Shown piece after piece: positions 26,174 through 35,186 of a DNA stretch of 64,000 nt (position 1 is its first letter; each line of letters starts with the position of its first letter). The stretch spans positions 248,001 through 312,000 of the forward strand of contig CAWGGJ010000008.1 in NCBI GenBank assembly GCA_963822175.1, given 5' to 3'. The notes under the pieces are model-generated. The model saw only the letters and a program-made list of their open reading frames with translations, did no database searches and was not told the DNA's origin. The translations under genes and the position numbers were made by a program. The DNA comes from FEB-25 sp963822175. Lineage in GTDB: Bacteria; Chloroflexota; Anaerolineae; Anaerolineales; UBA4823.

Positions 26174-28582
26174 TTACCTGCGTAACAACGGCAGGAAATG
26201 CGGGAAGGTCGTGCCATAGACAAGCTCATAGGCACCAATATCACAGATCACTGATCCATCATTGTTGCTGTCGAGAGGCCGGGTAACACCGCGTTGGTCC
26301 TCCGCTGGAATGCCTGTATTGGAACCAGCGTCGACGGCTGGGCTGTTTGGCAGCAGGGCGTGTGTGTGCGTCGCGCCACCGTTGTTTTCAAGTGGACGTA
26401 TCTTCGGATCTGTATTCACCAGGTCGCCGCCAGCCGCTAATCCACAGGAATTGGCGCTTTCCAGGTTATTGCCCTGAGAGGTGATCCACATATCGCAGTT
26501 GTTCGGTACCCCCGATGCAACCAGGGTGTTCTTTAATGTCACGTTAGCGCTGGAAAGGCTTCCCAATGAGAGGTTCCCACCGATCGTCCCGGCGCTATTG
26601 CCTACCAGGGTGACGTTCACCAGGGATAAGGTGGCGGATGGGTTAGATATTTCACTGTTATCGATGCCACCACCAGAGCCATCAGAATGGTTACCCGAGA
26701 ATGTGCTGTTGGTGACGTAGGTGTCCCCATTGCTGCGCAATCCTCCACCAACGGAGACGGCTGTGTTGCCACTGAATTCACTTCCCAGGATGATCACTTC
26801 GCTCGCATCATTGGCGATACCGCCACCGTAACCAGAGGAGTGGTTGGTGATAAAACTACTTTCGCTCACCACAAGCGAGCCAAGATAGATGTTGATCCCA
26901 CCACCGCGAATCCCAGCAGTATTGCTGATAAAGGTGCCCCTGGTTATGCCCACCTGACCAGTTGCATCAATCCCGCCACCATTAACTGCAGCTGTATTCT
27001 GGGTAAAATAAGTATCATTGATTGTGCTATTTCCATAATCCTGCACTGCCCCACCCATGGAGCCCGAAGAGTTGCTCATGAGCCTGCTGTAATCTATTAA
27101 TAGCGTGCCAGCATTAAATACTGCCCCACCTCCTACTGCACCTGCATAACCCAACGACTGATTATGGGTAAATGTGGAGGCATGGATAGTTGCGGATGCG
27201 GACGCTTCGACGCATACGGCACCACCGCTTTCAAAGGCGATATTGTTGTTGAAACTGGTTTTATCCAGTATGAGCTGGCCACCTGCCAACACATGGATTG
27301 ATCCTCCACAGGTTTCTGATAAACCATCATTCACTGCGATCTGGGTCAGGGTAAGCTGTGCACCTGACTGGACCTCGAAGTGATTGGAAGCCCCACTGGT
27401 GGAAAGGGTGACCAAATTACCGCCATCAATGGTTCGAGTGGCATTTATCGGAATCACGCCAGACAGGATGATCGTAGCCGGTAATGGTCCGCAAGCAAAC
27501 TTGATGGTTGGTTGGCCTGTCGCAAGCGCTGCCAGCAGTGCTGCTTCATCGCAACTACCTGTAGCACCAGAGCCAACTACCGCAACCCCAGATGGCAAAG
27601 TTCGGAAGGTCTGGTCAGCTCCATAGACAGGAGGACCGCTGGATGGGGTGAAGGTGAAGCGCCAGTGATAGAGTGTGTCTGGTGAGAGTGGGGGCGGACC
27701 CCAATTATCCCAGGCCAGGAAGGCATTGCCCCCTGCGGGGATATCCACTGATTCATGGATCAGGCCGTAGTTGGTGTCTGTGCCCAGGTCAAAATACCCC
27801 GTCCCGCCGAGACCATGGGTGTATAAATATGCTTCTGAGTGGGCAGTGTTATCTTTAATATTCGTGGTGGATGGGCTGGGATAAAGGATGGATGGCTGGT
27901 TGTCAAAGACATACACTCCCTGCTGTGGCTGCAGCCATGGGCTATCATTGCCATCCAACATCCATACACTGGCCTGCATTGCGCTGTTGGTCAGAGCCGT
28001 GCTGGAACGAACGGGGACCTGTATTTCAAGGAAACTTCCCTGTGGGATCGGCCAGGTGTATGCATGTTCACTGTCGGGCGAGGGGATATCATACATCCCG
28101 GGATTGTATGGGGATGGCGGCAGCACCTGCGGACATTCTGAGGGGGGATCTATCGGTTGGCCATTGTAAAAGCAATACACCTTATTTGTATCATCAATCG
28201 CCAGGGAAGTGTTGGCCGGCAGACCTAGATCGATATATGCACGCATCCCGCTGCAGGCATTGCCCAACCCGGCGATAACCACATGCACATAGTACGTCTG
28301 GTTCGGAGTGGGCAACCCGGCATCAGGATCTGCTAAAAAGCCGACATAGGTGCCCGCGCCATTCTCCTGGTATGGGTTACCAAAGATGATACTGGCACAG
28401 TTGGTGATGATGGAATACTGGATCGCCCCGTCGTACCAGGCAATGCCATCCAACTTGGCAGAGGAGGCTGGTATTGCGGAGGTGGCTGCCTGAACAGGAT
28501 TTCCGGTAGACAGGCTGCCGATCAACAATAAAGCCAAAATAAAGGTCAAACGTAGAGGGGTTAAAATATACCTGGCTAGCAA
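26174..28582 (-). CDS. Secreted right-handed beta-helix protein with choice-of-anchor Q-type C-terminus
   Basis: An 802-residue surface protein with a signal peptide (cleavage near VQA/ATS, about residue 32). Residues 30-340 hold a Gly/Pro-rich region with fibronectin-like sequence. Residues 400-680 form a run of short repeats with the style GGAVxVxxSxxxxxxSxFxxNxxxxxGGGI, typical of right-handed parallel beta-helices. The C-terminus reads ENNGGATHTHALLPNSPAVDAGS followed by DQRGVTRP and CDIGAYEL, the signature of the choice-of-anchor Q domain seen in Chloroflexi and Cyanobacteria surface proteins. It is probably an adhesin, carbohydrate-binding or wall-associated protein. Confidence 0.85.
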   Translation of the reverse strand: MLARYILTPLRLTFILALLLIGSLSTGNPVQAATSAIPASSAKLDGIAWYDGAIQYSIITNCASIIFGNPYQENGAGTYVGFLADPDAGLPTPNQTYYVHVVIAGLGNACSGMRAYIDLGLPANTSLAIDDTNKVYCFYNGQPIDPPSECPQVLPPSPYNPGMYDIPSPDSEHAYTWPIPQGSFLEIQVPVRSSTALTNSAMQASVWMLDGNDSPWLQPQQGVYVFDNQPSILYPSPSTTNIKDNTAHSEAYLYTHGLGGTGYFDLGTDTNYGLIHESVDIPAGGNAFLAWDNWGPPPLSPDTLYHWRFTFTPSSGPPVYGADQTFRTLPSGVAVVGSGATGSCDEAALLAALATGQPTIKFACGPLPATIILSGVIPINATRTIDGGNLVTLSTSGASNHFEVQSGAQLTLTQIAVNDGLSETCGGSIHVLAGGQLILDKTSFNNNIAFESGGAVCVEASASATIHASTFTHNQSLGYAGAVGGGAVFNAGTLLIDYSRLMSNSSGSMGGAVQDYGNSTINDTYFTQNTAAVNGGGIDATGQVGITRGTFISNTAGIRGGGINIYLGSLVVSESSFITNHSSGYGGGIANDASEVIILGSEFSGNTAVSVGGGLRSNGDTYVTNSTFSGNHSDGSGGGIDNSEISNPSATLSLVNVTLVGNSAGTIGGNLSLGSLSSANVTLKNTLVASGVPNNCDMWITSQGNNLESANSCGLAAGGDLVNTDPKIRPLENNGGATHTHALLPNSPAVDAGSNTGIPAEDQRGVTRPLDSNNDGSVICDIGAYELVYGTTFPHFLPLLRR

Positions 28583-28784
28583 TTTATGATTTAATCGAGT
28601 TAATCTTTCGCATGAATTGTTCCTTTACATCGTCAGGATTGAAATATTCACAATAAAGTGAGGATTTCGAAGGTGATGGATTATAACCTAATTTGACCAA
28701 CTTTGTAAGGAATGGTGTTGCACCTAAAGGTGACCTTGCCACGTTCATGGTTAGCCATTGATCATGGCAATGACGTACAGCTGA

Positions 28785-29774
28785 TCACTGGTTAGAGAAC
28801 CTGTTCAGCGACCTGCTTAAGTCAAACGTTAGCCAGCGCACCACCTGTGGCCAGTCCGCAGATTCCCATAAACCGTATTTCCCCTGCTGCAAGCGAATGA
28901 ACTCCACCAGGTCTGCCAGGCGCGGATCGTTTTTAGAGACTCCCACCCGACCGCAAAGGTCAATCACCAAAGCCAGGTCGAACCGGGCAAAATAGGTGAA
29001 TAAGCCATGCGCCGGCTCAGCTCCGACCAGGCGTGCTACCTCGAGGCCCAGGCTGGTCAGCTCGTGGGTATCCCGTTCCAGCAGCAGATGCATCGCTTGC
29101 CGAGCCGGTCCGCTCGTACACCGCCCTGGGTGAAACGCCAGGCAGATCAACACCCCGGTGGTATTGGAGCGGCAGCCCCAGCGAGAGTGGGCCAATTTCC
29201 GGTACCCGGCGACGCCCCCATAAACCCCCGCTGCCACCCCCGTTGGCCATGCGCCATCCGGTAAGCGCTGGGCCAGCAGCCACTCGTATGCCCGCTCGGC
29301 GCGCACGTCTGTGGCGTAACCGCACGCCGCCAGCCCGCGCAGAGGGAAGGCCGTTTGCAGCGGGATCATCGAATATCGCTCCTTGAGGGGTTGCTCACTG
29401 TTGCCATCGGTCAGCGCTGCTTCTTCGGTAAGTAACCAGGACCCGTCAGGTTGCTGCTGGCTGAACAGGTAATCTGCTCCACGCATAACCGCAGGGTGGG
29501 TGGCATCGAAGCCCCAATAGCCTAACTGCGCCAATGAAAATGCCGTCAACGATACCCGGCTTCCGCTTCGCCCTGCCGTAGCCCGTCCACCTGTGCGCCA
29601 AGAGCCATCCGGCTCCTGCTGCTCAAGCAGCTCCACCACCTGCAGATCATGTTGGCGAAGGTTGGCAAGCTCCACCATCTCCCGGTCATCAGCCGGCCGT
29701 CCAAACAGGTCACGCAGCACCAGCCAGCGTAAACAGGCAGACGGGTCAGCCAGCAGCAAGGGCAGCCAGCTCAT
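28785..29774 (-). CDS. Terpene cyclase/prenyltransferase-like alpha-barrel protein
   Basis: A 329-residue protein of alpha-toroid type. Repeats of QQxPDGSW (QEPDGSWRTGG, QQPDGSWLLTEE, RLPDGAWPTGV, QQGKYGLWESA) resemble the QW motifs of squalene cyclases and prenyltransferase beta subunits. No DXDD catalytic motif of squalene cyclase is seen, so it is more likely a protein-interaction or ligand-binding barrel than an active cyclase. Its ATG overlaps the UvrA-like stop (29771-29774), so the two are made together. Role unknown. Confidence 0.75.
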   Translation of the reverse strand: MSWLPLLLADPSACLRWLVLRDLFGRPADDREMVELANLRQHDLQVVELLEQQEPDGSWRTGGRATAGRSGSRVSLTAFSLAQLGYWGFDATHPAVMRGADYLFSQQQPDGSWLLTEEAALTDGNSEQPLKERYSMIPLQTAFPLRGLAACGYATDVRAERAYEWLLAQRLPDGAWPTGVAAGVYGGVAGYRKLAHSRWGCRSNTTGVLICLAFHPGRCTSGPARQAMHLLLERDTHELTSLGLEVARLVGAEPAHGLFTYFARFDLALVIDLCGRVGVSKNDPRLADLVEFIRLQQGKYGLWESADWPQVVRWLTFDLSRSLNRFSNQ

Positions 29775-32700
29775 AGCAACCCCCGCAGGTAAGGTGCTGT
29801 GGGTGTATTCCCAATTGCCACCTGTTCCGGCCTGCCCGCAGCGATGACATACCCGCCACCCGCTCCGCCAGTGGGTCCCAGCTCCAGCAGCCAGTCGCAG
29901 GTGGCCAGAAGATGGGTGTGGTGCTCAACAACCAGCACAGAACCACCCTCATCTACCAACCGATGCAATACCCGAGACAGGCGCAGCACATCCTCCAGGT
30001 GCTGCCCAATCGACGGCTCATCCAGGATGTAAAAACTGCCTGCCACAGACTTCCGGCACAGCTCGTGCGCAATCTTGAGGCGTTGTGCCTCCCCTCCCGA
30101 AAGCGCATACCCCGGCTGGCGCAGCACCAGGTAACCCAGACCCACCTCCTGTGCCATCTGGAGTGGTTGTTGCAGGCGTGGATCATCACCGAACAGGGCA
30201 TAGACTTCATCGATCGTTCGAGCGAAGACCTCCGGCAGTGCCATGCCGTTCAAGCGTACTTGCCAGGCCTCGGCGGTATAACCAGTGCCACGGCAGGTCT
30301 CACAGGTAATGTGCACATCCGGCAGGAAGGTCATGTCGAGGGTCAAACGACCGCGCCCATCACACACCGAGCAGCGCTCTGCGAACTTGGATTCGTTCAA
30401 CCCACGCACCTGGGCTTCCGGGCTGGCGGCGTAAATTGCCTGGATCGGGCGTGCCAGGTCCAGGAATGTCGCCGGGCTGCTCAGGCCAGCTTTGGATTGA
30501 TCCACTACAACGGTACGCGGCGGTGCACCTTCAATAGAATCATACTCACCCGGATCGACTGGCTCATAGGCCACCGAGGTGGTTTGCTTTTTTGGCGCCA
30601 GTGCTCGACCCAGCGTATCGGCCACCAGGGTCGATTTGCCTGAACCCGATACACCGCACACCCCCACCAGGATCCCCAATGGGATGTCTATCCTCTCGCC
30701 CTTGAGATTGTTCGAACGTGCCCCATGGATCGTCAGCCAGGCATGAGGCTCGCGCCGGCTGCGGGGTTGCATCCGCCGCTCTCCACGCAGCCAGCGACCA
30801 GTGACCGTATCACCCTGCGACACCTGCTCTGGCGTCCCAGCTGCTACGACCTGTCCACCGTTCTGACCAGCACCCGGTCCCATGTCAATGATATGGTCGG
30901 CGGATTCCATCACTTGCGGGTCGTGCTCCACAACAATGACCGTGTTCCCCACATCTCGCAGCGTCTTTAGTGCCCTCAATAAACCATCCACTTCAGCCGG
31001 GTGCAAGCTGCGCGTCGGTTCATCCAGCAGGACGGACAGTGACGTCAGCCCACTGCCCAGCACACTTGCCAGGCGGATGCGCTGCGCTTCCCCAGCAGAC
31101 AGGGTTCCCGCCGTACGCTCCAGGTTTAAATAGCCCAGGCCAACCTGGATTAAAAACTCCAAGCGGTGGCGGATCGTCGTCAATACACTTGCCAACTCAA
31201 GACGGGCGGGTTCGATCCCAACCAGTCGCTGCTCCAGCTCAACCAGCGTCATTTGTTCCAGCTCGTATATATTCCTGCCTGCGAGCTTCACCGCCAGATA
31301 TTCTGGCCGCAGGCGCGTGCCCCCACATGCTGGGCATGGCTTATTGTCGGAGTATGTACCACCAACATCCCAGTCGCGGATGAAACCGTAAAATCCGGGG
31401 AATTTAGCTCGATAGGTGTTTGAGCGCCCCGCCCGGCTGTGATAAGTCACCGTCAGCTCCATCTCGCTGCCAAACAGGAAGGCCTGTTGTGCTTCTGCAG
31501 GGATCTGGTTCCACGGCGTGTCATGGATGTCGAACCCAAAGTGCTTGGCCAGGGCAAGGGTCAGATAATAACCGCCATTGAACGGTTTGCCCAGATAGCC
31601 GTTCGGGAAAAACCCTGGTGAGTACATTGCGCCTTCAACCAGCGGTTTCTCCGGATGGATGATCAGCTTGCCCGGATTCGGTACTTGCAACGAGCCTATT
31701 CCATTACATTTCTGGCACGCTGCAGCGTAGGTCGAAGATGTAAAGTGCCGCGGGGCTGCCAATGGTGAGCGCTCTCCGCAACGACCGCACACCCATTCCG
31801 TGCCGCGTTCCATCGAAGCGCCACATTTAAGACAGCTACGCTCTCCCTGGTGAGCAAACAGTACCGCCAGGAGGGGAGCGATCTCGGTGGCTGTGCCTAC
31901 TGTTGCCCGGCGGGAAAACACCAGGCGCTCTGCGCCAATCGTCAGCGCCACCCCTAACCCGCTCACTGCTTCGACATCCGCCTCCGCTCCCTCGTGAAGG
32001 CCCTGGCGCTCGTACAGGCTTAAGCTCTCCAAAAAGCGCCGCCGCGCCTCTGCCTCCAGCACATCATGCACCAGGCTGGATTTTCCAGAACCTGACAATC
32101 CGGTCACCACGGTCAGCTTCCCTTTGGGTATTTCCACGCTTACGTTCTGCAGGTTATGTACGCGCGCCCCTTGAATGGCGATTGCCTGAGAGCTGCGTTT
32201 TGTTGAAGATGCTTGCAATGGGGCAGGGATCAACTGGTTTTCGCCACGTAAAGCCTGGCCGGTCAATGAGGAGTTGCATTCGAGCAATCCTTCCGGCGGC
32301 CCTGCATATAGCATTTGCCCACCAGCCGGCCCTGCGCCCGGTCCCAGGTCAATGACCCAATCGGCTGCCCGGATCACATCCGTGTTGTGTTCAACCACCA
32401 CGATCGTCGCCCCTACCCGCACCAGGCGATCGAGCACTCCCAACAGTCCGGCGAGATCCTGGGGATGCAAGCCTGTGGTTGGCTCATCCAGCACCAGCAT
32501 TTCTTTGGTGAGGCTTTTTTTGCCCAGGTAACGTGCAAGCTTCACCCGCTGGGCTTCACCCCCCGAAAGCGTCGTTGAAGCCTGTCCAAGCGTGAGGTAG
32601 CCAAGCCCGATCTCGTACAGTGCATCCAGGATTTGCCAGGCAGTCTCCAGTTTCGCCTTCGGAAGGCGGGTCTCTGCCCTAAAAAAAGCTTGCACCTCGT

Positions 32701-34609
32701 CGATCGACAATTCATAGAAATCTGCAATGGAATATTGCCTAGTCCCAGCCTGCAGCCTGGCTGCGAGCACAGTATCGCTGAAGCGCTGCCCTTCACACTC
32801 TGTGCACGGTATCCAGGATGAGGGTAGATAGCGCATGCTCACCTCGACTGCCCCCCGGCCACCACACAGGCTACAAGCACCTTCAGGCCGATTGAACGAA
32901 AAATTCGCTGCAGGCAACCCGGTGACGGTTGCAAACAGGTCCCGGATGATGTCGCTTAGCTTGGTGTAGGTGGCGGGGTTTGAGCGTGGGTTGCGCCCGA
33001 TGGGAGATTGATCCACCAGGATGGCATGTACCTGCGGTCCATCGATACTGCGGCAGCCGTTTGGCTTGTGATTCAACAGGCTCGGCACCAGCACATCTTC
33101 CACCAGTGTGCTCTTCCCAGACCCCGAAACACCCGTAATGACGCAGAACCGACCGAGTGGAATTGGCACATCAATATTATGCAGGTTGCGCAGGTTGGCA
33201 CCCCGGATGGTGAGGAATCGATTTGGTGGCGGGCGTTTCTCCGGGAGCAGCACATCTTTTCGTTTACTGAAATATTGCCCGGTGGCGGTGCCTGCCTGCC
33301 ACAATAATTCGGGTGTACCACTGAAGACGATCCGGCCTCCCTGGTGCCCGGCACCCGGTCCCAGCTCGAGTGCCCGGTCAGCTCCCGCCGCGGCAGCCCG
33401 ATCGTGCTCGACGAACACAACTGGCCCGGCAAGTTCGCGCAATGCTGGTAGTAAGCGTTGGATATCTGCTGGGTGTTGACCCACCGTGGGTTCATCCAGC
33501 ACGTGCAGCATGTCTTCCAACCGGCTGATCAGGGTCAGCCCCAGGCGAACTCTCTGTGCTTCGCCGCGACTGAGCGTTGGAACCGGGCGGTTCAAATGGA
33601 TGTAGCCGAGTCCCACCCGCTGCAATGCTGCCAACCGCTGGATGATCTCTCTACGGAGACGGGCGGTCGCTATTGTTTGATCCGAGTTAATGAATAACTC
33701 CAGGGCTGCATCAACAGAGTGCTGTAAAAAATCTGTGAAGCGGAATCCTGCCCAGCGCGTCGTTGAGGCTTGTGGCATCAAGCCCGTCCCATGGCATGCC
33801 TGGCAGCCCTGCCCGCTGCAGTTGGGACAATCCCGGTTGAAATCTACCGGGCGCAACTCTCCAAACCAAGCCCCACAGCGCAGGCAGGCTGGTGTGCGTG
33901 CCAACCATTGCACCTGGTCCCCTGAGTGGATCGCTACTGCCTGAGCACCCAGCGCAATGATCTCCGTGAGCGCCGCCCGCAGCTGGGCCAGGTCTGTCCC
34001 AGGTCCGGCGGTGGAAATTTGAAGCGCAATGTCATGGGTCTTCCCTGTGTCTAATGCCATACCCAGCCATGGCTGCTCATCCACCCAGATTCGTTCCATT
34101 CCAAAACACTCCACCAGTCCTGTCAGCAACGTGGTGTGGCTGCCCAGGATCCCGTGCACCAATGGAGCTGTAATCGTCACCGCACCGCGACTCGCCACCT
34201 CTGCCAGGCGCTCTAAAATCTCGTCTGCTGAGTAAACTGCCAGGGACATGCCACAGCGCGGACAGCTTCTTTCACCAAAATGAGCGAACAATAGGCGCAG
34301 GAAGGGGTGCAACCCGGAGGCTGTTGCCAGGGTTGAATTGGGATTGCGGTTGAGCAGGTTTTGGCCAACCGCCACGGCAGGTCCCAACCCGGTGATCGCA
34401 TCGACATTCGCCGGTGCTAGCCTGCCTTTCGGCGAGCCCAGCTCAAAGACCTCTAAAAATCTGCGCCGGGCTTCGTGATACAGGGTATCGAACACCAGTG
34501 AGGTCTTGCCTGACCCGGAGATCCCTGTGACGACAGTCAGTCCCTCGCCAAATTCGACCTCCACCCCCTGCAGATTATGTTCACGCGCCCCTTGAATATG
34601 GATTTTCAT
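29771..34609 (-). CDS. Double-length UvrA-like ATPase with four ABC modules
   Basis: A protein of about 1,612 residues, compared with 940-970 for normal UvrA. It has four Walker A motifs (GISGSGKT, GVSGSGKS, GLSGSGKS and GVSGSGKS near residues 35, 500, 843 and 1326) and four ABC signatures (LSRGEAQRV, LSGGEAQRV, LSAGEAQRI and LSGGEAQRL near 351, 688, 1175 and 1508). Each half looks like a full UvrA core, with zinc-type Cys clusters such as CSLCGGRG...CTECEG and CSVCDGRG...CETCRG. Walker A to signature distance in each half (about 320 residues) is shorter than in canonical UvrA (about 450), suggesting loss of the UvrB-binding domain as in UvrA2 proteins. Start is ATG 34609; a TTG lies at 34624. 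It is coupled to the terpene-cyclase-like gene. Possible roles: drug tolerance or DNA-damage sensing. Confidence 0.88.
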   Translation of the reverse strand: MKIHIQGAREHNLQGVEVEFGEGLTVVTGISGSGKTSLVFDTLYHEARRRFLEVFELGSPKGRLAPANVDAITGLGPAVAVGQNLLNRNPNSTLATASGLHPFLRLLFAHFGERSCPRCGMSLAVYSADEILERLAEVASRGAVTITAPLVHGILGSHTTLLTGLVECFGMERIWVDEQPWLGMALDTGKTHDIALQISTAGPGTDLAQLRAALTEIIALGAQAVAIHSGDQVQWLARTPACLRCGAWFGELRPVDFNRDCPNCSGQGCQACHGTGLMPQASTTRWAGFRFTDFLQHSVDAALELFINSDQTIATARLRREIIQRLAALQRVGLGYIHLNRPVPTLSRGEAQRVRLGLTLISRLEDMLHVLDEPTVGQHPADIQRLLPALRELAGPVVFVEHDRAAAAGADRALELGPGAGHQGGRIVFSGTPELLWQAGTATGQYFSKRKDVLLPEKRPPPNRFLTIRGANLRNLHNIDVPIPLGRFCVITGVSGSGKSTLVEDVLVPSLLNHKPNGCRSIDGPQVHAILVDQSPIGRNPRSNPATYTKLSDIIRDLFATVTGLPAANFSFNRPEGACSLCGGRGAVEVSMRYLPSSWIPCTECEGQRFSDTVLAARLQAGTRQYSIADFYELSIDEVQAFFRAETRLPKAKLETAWQILDALYEIGLGYLTLGQASTTLSGGEAQRVKLARYLGKKSLTKEMLVLDEPTTGLHPQDLAGLLGVLDRLVRVGATIVVVEHNTDVIRAADWVIDLGPGAGPAGGQMLYAGPPEGLLECNSSLTGQALRGENQLIPAPLQASSTKRSSQAIAIQGARVHNLQNVSVEIPKGKLTVVTGLSGSGKSSLVHDVLEAEARRRFLESLSLYERQGLHEGAEADVEAVSGLGVALTIGAERLVFSRRATVGTATEIAPLLAVLFAHQGERSCLKCGASMERGTEWVCGRCGERSPLAAPRHFTSSTYAAACQKCNGIGSLQVPNPGKLIIHPEKPLVEGAMYSPGFFPNGYLGKPFNGGYYLTLALAKHFGFDIHDTPWNQIPAEAQQAFLFGSEMELTVTYHSRAGRSNTYRAKFPGFYGFIRDWDVGGTYSDNKPCPACGGTRLRPEYLAVKLAGRNIYELEQMTLVELEQRLVGIEPARLELASVLTTIRHRLEFLIQVGLGYLNLERTAGTLSAGEAQRIRLASVLGSGLTSLSVLLDEPTRSLHPAEVDGLLRALKTLRDVGNTVIVVEHDPQVMESADHIIDMGPGAGQNGGQVVAAGTPEQVSQGDTVTGRWLRGERRMQPRSRREPHAWLTIHGARSNNLKGERIDIPLGILVGVCGVSGSGKSTLVADTLGRALAPKKQTTSVAYEPVDPGEYDSIEGAPPRTVVVDQSKAGLSSPATFLDLARPIQAIYAASPEAQVRGLNESKFAERCSVCDGRGRLTLDMTFLPDVHITCETCRGTGYTAEAWQVRLNGMALPEVFARTIDEVYALFGDDPRLQQPLQMAQEVGLGYLVLRQPGYALSGGEAQRLKIAHELCRKSVAGSFYILDEPSIGQHLEDVLRLSRVLHRLVDEGGSVLVVEHHTHLLATCDWLLELGPTGGAGGGYVIAAGRPEQVAIGNTPTAPYLRGLL

Positions 34610-34707
34610 CACTGCTTGATCCAAAACAAAGTAGATAGATAGAACAATTGTACCATTCGGGCTGATTAATTACTCATCTATATTTAGAATAATAAGGCAT
34701 TTTTTCG

Positions 34708-34832
34708 ATTGTCATTGCGAGCGAAGCGAAGCAATCTTCACCACTGTTACTCATAAGATAAGCACCCGGATACCTAAAGAATTAACTCGGAAAAGGAAGA
34801 TTGCTTCGGCTTAAACCGCCTCGCAATGACAA
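34708..34832. repeat. MITE-like inverted repeat element, about 125 bases
   Basis: Left arm 34709-34738 reads TTGTCATTGCGAG...GAAGCAATCTT; right arm 34797-34832 is AAGATTGCTTCGGC...TCGCAATGACAA, its inverted complement over about 25-30 bases with a short mismatched centre. Between them are about 60 AT-rich bases without an ORF. No transposase is present. The core sequence gtcattgcgag-N-gaagcaatct is familiar as a dispersed repeat in many bacterial genomes, so it is probably a mobile non-coding element. It lies between the UvrA-like gene and the cyclase-AAA gene. The rest of the gap (34610-35186) shows nothing else conserved. Confidence 0.7.
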
Positions 34833-35186
34833 AATTGCCATATTTATTACTGAATTTGAGACTGTAAAATAAGTATTTGAATCCCTAACAACCAATAAAT
34901 ACTTTGATGAGTAATTACCAGGTTGATGACCCGTCATCAAATATTCAATTCTCCTGCAAATTGGAAGGTAGATCTTTGAACAAGAACGATTCAAAGGTCC
35001 AATAGCGCAACTACAGCCACTGTAATTAATAAAAATGCTTGTACTGGTAAAATCATCCCTTACAAAAGATTGTAAAAACAAGCCCTCAGGTTCTCACCCT
35101 TGAATTAAAAAATGATAGAATCAGGCTTGTTCTTTTGCCAAGTTAAGCTAACCGTCCCTTTGATCTCATCACAGGAGCATAGGATC

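Noticed and set aside
31903..32355. Plus-strand frame inside the double UvrA gene
   Set aside because: Pro/Arg-rich shadow in a GC-rich gene; no start signal or family pattern.
35112..35186. Earlier in-frame start of the cyclase/AAA protein
   Set aside because: The first 25 codons lack family similarity; a ribosome site stands before the ATG at 35187 that opens the zinc ribbon.
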